Below, piece by piece: positions 6,402 to 11,465 of a DNA stretch of 11,465 nt. The notes beneath the pieces were generated by a model that was not told the DNA's origin, made no database searches, and worked only from the letters and a program-made list of their open reading frames with translations. Location of the stretch: positions 1 through 11,465 of the forward strand of contig JAHIKV010000262.1 of assembly GCA_018897395.1 (NCBI GenBank). The letters are read 5' to 3'. Position numbers and translations under genes: made by a program. The stretch is from Planctomycetota bacterium. GTDB lineage: Bacteria; Planctomycetota; Planctomycetia; Pirellulales; Thermoguttaceae. How positions within the stretch are numbered: position 1 is the stretch's first letter; each line of letters begins with the position of its first letter.

Positions 6402-6810
6402 ACGACGGCGCAGGCTCCCTGACTGTCACGCAAGCAATGGCATTGAAAATTCCAGCAATCTAGCAATAGCAGCTTAATTGAGGGTGTCCCCGGAATTCCC
6501 TTGTGTCCTACGACCGTTGCGCGGGACGGTTTTGCCGCAACATGCGGTATGCAACTGCCTCTCAGAGCACAACGTATAGTGGCGTGCAATGGTCGCAGGA
6601 CACAAGGCGAAAATCGAGTTGGGTAAATTGGAGGTGGTCCAACCATAGCCCGTCTTTTCCGCCCCACGGCATTTTTTCCGAGATACCTCCGGCGGATAGT
6701 CTCTCAATCGCCGGCGTGCAAACGCGCCGGCCACGCGAATTGCATCTGATTATGCCGTAAGTAAAGGTGTCGCAAGCATTTATGTCACCTGGCATCTCGG
6801 CCAACCCGCC
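6402..6810. other. Non-coding stretch with inverted repeats
   Basis: I see no convincing gene on either strand in these 409 bases. They hold the long inverted repeat at 6499-6607 and a 7-bp GC hairpin at 6710-6731 (gccggcg/cgccggc). Short open frames here have no ribosome binding site and no recognisable motif. Confidence 0.6.
6499..6607. repeat. Long inverted repeat with 25-bp arms; possible structured RNA or MITE
   Basis: 6499-6523 and 6583-6607 are reverse complements at 22 of 25 positions. Two of the three differences would be G-U pairs in + strand RNA. The 59-nt interior contains a smaller hairpin, ccgca/tgcgg (6535-6539 with 6543-6547). The arms and the interior are unlike the other repeat families in the window. 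Confidence 0.6.
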
Positions 6811-6839
6811 TTGATCCAAAGGGCCGGTCTTCTTATAAT
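6811..6839 (+). promoter_or_regulatory. Sigma70-like promoter for the LptD-like gene
   Basis: TTGATC (6811-6816) as -35, exactly 17 bp of spacer, and a perfect TATAAT (6834-6839) as -10. Transcription would begin near 6846, giving a 5' leader of about 300 nt before the LptD-like gene. The leader carries two REP-like palindromes. The match is by eye only. Confidence 0.6.
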
Positions 6840-7143
6840 CCCGCCGCGCAAGGACGGGGCACTTTTCGCGCTAAGGACTTTACCCTCTTCGTGTTGCGAT
6901 TCGGCGCCGGGCGGTCTGCAACCTGTGGCGGTCCGGCGGAGCAAGGATGCTGTTCTGGTAGATAGACTTGGCGAGCTGTTGGCCCGCAACGGGTGTGTAG
7001 CGCTTGCGGCGCGCGCGCGGAGAGATGCCGCGCGCAGGGCGGCACCCTCTCGCTCCCACGCTCCGCGTGGGAACGGCCGTGAGGAACGGGAGTTGGCGGG
7101 CCAATGGACGCGGAGCGTCCGGCAGTCCGTTCCCACGCAGAGC
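6840..7143 (+). other. Presumed 5' leader of the LptD-like gene
   Basis: About 300 bases between the putative promoter and the first plausible start codon. The reading frame of the LptD-like gene happens to be open here, but the encoded residues (Arg/Ala-rich, no motif) look non-coding. The region holds palindromes at 7054-7072 and 7128-7152 and a GC-rich run (7005-7035). No riboswitch class was recognised. Confidence 0.5.
7054..7072 (+). repeat. REP-like palindrome, TCC centre
   Basis: Perfect 8-bp arms (tcccacgc/gcgtggga) around TCC, in the leader of the LptD-like gene. Same family as 1725-1749 and 7128-7152. Confidence 0.75.

Positions 7144-7152
<9 letters not shown>
7128..7152 (+). repeat. 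REP-like palindrome containing the likely start codon of the LptD-like gene
   Basis: Perfect 11-bp arms (cgttcccacgc/gcgtgggaacg) around AGA. The 3' arm contains the GTG at 7144-7146, in frame with the signal peptide that follows. Almost identical arms occur at 1725-1749. Confidence 0.8.
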
Positions 7153-10280
<3,128 letters not shown>

Positions 10281-10302
10281 AACGGAACAAGGAATCACGT
10301 CC

Positions 10303-10668
10303 GTGAAAGAACGTGGAACGGACCATGACTTACGAGGTAGAACGAAGGCGTTCGCTCTGCGAATTGTGAAGATGGTTTCCGCGTTGCCCAACTCATTGGC
10401 GGCTCGTAATATTGGCGGACAAGTATTTCGCAGCGGCACTTCGGTCGGCGCTCAATACCGCGAAGCTTGTCGATCCCGATCAACGGCGGAGTTTATCAGC
10501 AAGATGGCCGGCGCGACGCAAGAGCTGGACGAAACGGCATATTGGCTCGAATTGTTGGCCGATGGCGGTATCGTTGCACAGAAGAGACTTGACGACTTAC
10601 ACCGAGAAACCAACGAACTTATCGCTATCTTCACCGCTTCCATTAAGACCGCCAAGAGAAACAAGTAA
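10303..10668 (+). CDS. Four-helix-bundle protein (S23/IVP family)
   Basis: A 121-residue protein of the family first known from open frames inside intervening sequences of bacterial 23S rRNA genes, now found mostly as solitary genes; it is structurally related to Avd of diversity-generating retroelements. The GTG at 10303 is preceded by aagga (10289-10293) at 9 bp. Family hallmarks are visible: RTKAFALRIVKMVSALP (helix 1), RNIGGQVFRSGTSVGAQYREACRS (helix 2), FISKMAGATQELDETAYWLELL (helix 3) and a C-terminal helix rich in Leu/Ile and Lys. The length is normal for the family. It is bracketed by 34-bp inverted heptamer repeats, and no rRNA sequence is nearby. The biochemical role is not established; RNA or protein binding is inferred from homologues. 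Confidence 0.9.
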   Translation: MKERGTDHDLRGRTKAFALRIVKMVSALPNSLAARNIGGQVFRSGTSVGAQYREACRSRSTAEFISKMAGATQELDETAYWLELLADGGIVAQKRLDDLHRETNELIAIFTASIKTAKRNK

Positions 10669-10675
10669 TTGCCCC

Positions 10676-10709
10676 TCAATTCATCATTCATTACTCATCA
10701 TTCATCATT
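10676..10709 (+). repeat. Right inverted-repeat arm of heptamer units beside the four-helix-bundle gene
   Basis: tcaatt followed by catcatt, cattact, catcatt and catcatt; reverse complement of 10247-10280 with three mismatches. It begins 8 bp after the stop codon at 10666-10668. A run of seven T's (10708-10714) overlaps and follows its end, so in RNA the folded unit would end in a U tract. Confidence 0.85.
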
Positions 10710-10727
10710 TTTTTCGGGCACAGTACC

Positions 10728-11117
10728 ATGTTTTCACCTCCTCCCGCCCCCGATCATCCCTGGCGGCGGAAGTTCCGCGACGCCTTCCGCGGCCTGAAGG
10801 AGGGCGTCCGCGGACAGAGCAGCTTCTTCGTCCACTTCTTCGTCGCCGTGCTGGTCGTCATCGCCGGCGTAGTGCTCGGCGTGGACCTCTATGAATGGTG
10901 CATCCTGGCGCTGTGCATCGCCGGAGTCCTGACCGTCGAGATGTTCAACGGCGCGTTGGAGTCGATGGCCAAAGCGATCACCGGCGAGAGCGATCCCCAC
11001 CTGGGCGACTCGTTGGACATCGGCAGCGCCGCCGTGCTGATCGCCTCTATCGGCGCCTCGATCGTCGGCTCGATCATCTTCGCCAATCGTCTGGCGATCT
11101 TGCTCGGATGGTGGTAA
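10728..11117 (+). CDS. dgkA: Diacylglycerol kinase / undecaprenol kinase, DgkA family
   Basis: A 129-residue small integral-membrane kinase that phosphorylates diacylglycerol or undecaprenol at the inner membrane, feeding phospholipid or cell-wall carrier recycling. An amphipathic N-terminal part (PWRRKFRDAFRGLKEGVRGQ) precedes three membrane helices (about 33-51, 56-74 and 98-119). The signature VEMFNGALESMAKAI (70-84) gives E71, N74 and E78, matching the catalytic and metal-binding E69, N72 and E76 of E. coli DgkA. LDIGSAAVLIAS (96-107) matches its KDMGSAAVLIA, but the Lys before the Asp is Leu here. ATG 10728 has only a weak cggg upstream. Length is normal. The substrate (lipid versus undecaprenol) cannot be decided from sequence. 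Confidence 0.92.
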   Translation: MFSPPPAPDHPWRRKFRDAFRGLKEGVRGQSSFFVHFFVAVLVVIAGVVLGVDLYEWCILALCIAGVLTVEMFNGALESMAKAITGESDPHLGDSLDIGSAAVLIASIGASIVGSIIFANRLAILLGWW

Positions 11118-11340
11118 TCCACCATCGCAGACCGCCCTCAAAGTGCGTGGAATAGCGCGATTTCGACGCTGGGCGGCACGTCCCTGAGCGCAGCGAAGGG
11201 CGTGTTTCCTCGGGCGCCACGCCCATCACTTCGTTCTGGGCGTGCCACCCAATTGACCAAGTTATTCTGTTACGACTCCTAACATTGTCATCCTGATGCT
11301 CAATAAACGGCAATCCGTATCCCCCGGGTGTGGCAAAAAA
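11118..11340. other. Non-coding 3' region with a palindromic repeat
   Basis: No gene is supported. An inverted-repeat element occupies about 11169-11252: gggcggcacg (11171-11180) is nearly complementary to cgtgccaccc (11241-11250), and cacgccca (11218-11225) pairs perfectly with tgggcgtg (11237-11244). It could serve as the end of the dgkA transcript, but no T tract follows. Nothing else was recognised up to 11340. Confidence 0.55.
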
Positions 11341-11465
11341 TCTTGGCAACGCACTGAAATGTTCGTTTAACCCGGAGCCAACGGCGACGGTGTGGAGATG
11401 GAGTAGTCTTTTCCAGTTATCTCCGTCGCCGTTGGCTCCGGGTTAAACGAAAATGCCAAGAAAAA
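11335..11465 (-). terminator. Large two-part hairpin; terminator-like on the - strand, or a MITE-like repeat
   Basis: 11362-11390 and 11423-11451 are perfect 29-bp inverted arms. Outside them tcttggca (11341-11348) pairs perfectly with tgccaaga (11454-11461). Read on the - strand the outer stem is followed by six T's (complement of 11335-11340), as in an intrinsic terminator for a gene entering from the right; on the + strand A's follow instead. The size and perfection of the arms also fit a non-autonomous repeat element. Confidence 0.55.

Noticed and set aside
6474..6734. Small - strand open frame, possibly a transposase fragment
   Set aside because: No transposase motif could be recognised, and it spans the inverted repeat at 6499-6607.
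6811..7143. N-terminal extension of the LptD-like protein by 111 codons starting at TTG 6811
   Set aside because: The signal peptide begins only after 7144, the extension has no motif, it runs through two palindromic repeats, and its start codon coincides with the -35 box of a good promoter.
10303..10668. Diversity-generating retroelement (Avd-like protein)
   Set aside because: The protein fits the solitary S23/IVP family, and there is no reverse transcriptase, template repeat or variable repeat in the window.

Overview
The window looks like a chromosomal segment from a planctomycete, most likely of the Pirellulales type. This is inferred from the gene families, not from any rRNA marker. The evidence is a FecR-type surface regulator fused to a concanavalin-like domain, a PEP-CTERM protein, a DUF1559 prepilin-like protein with the H-x9-DG tail, a very large LptD/OstA-like outer-membrane protein, GC-rich coding DNA, and abundant short palindromic and 7-bp-period repeats. 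All recognised genes are on the + strand.

Left part (1-6401): a probable surface or carbohydrate-related locus. A FecR-domain protein, open at the left window edge (1-1710), is followed by a small PEP-CTERM exported protein (1930-2604), a DUF1559 prepilin-like protein (2934-3977) and a six-hairpin-glycosidase-like lipoprotein (4084-6102). Directly after the lipoprotein lies an orphan copy of the last 49 codons of a DUF1559 gene (6252-6401), about 80% identical in DNA to the end of the intact one by hand count. A reasonable reading is that the FecR protein senses or regulates (with an ECF sigma factor outside the window) while the others are exported surface proteins. That functional link is inference.

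Middle part (6402-10251): a 740-bp non-coding stretch holds a 25-bp inverted repeat able to form a long hairpin and a strong sigma70-like promoter. It leads to a 1035-residue LptD-like protein for outer-membrane LPS export. The LptD-like gene begins inside a palindromic repeat and ends inside a heptamer array.

Right part (10247-11465): a compact 463-bp unit in which a 121-residue four-helix-bundle (S23/IVP family) gene is bracketed by 34-bp inverted repeats built of 7-bp units. Next come a diacylglycerol/undecaprenol kinase (dgkA) and a 3' region ending in a perfect 29-bp-arm hairpin.

The feature that runs through the whole window is repeat invasion. Arrays with a 7-bp period occur at 130-164, 562-663, 2947-2974, 10246-10280 and 10676-10709. 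Three of these are read in frame as protein (FecR linker twice, prepilin leader once). Short GC-rich palindromes with a 3-nt loop occur seven times, and another palindrome family is translated inside the LptD-like gene. The inverted-repeat-bounded four-helix-bundle unit is the best candidate for an undescribed small element.
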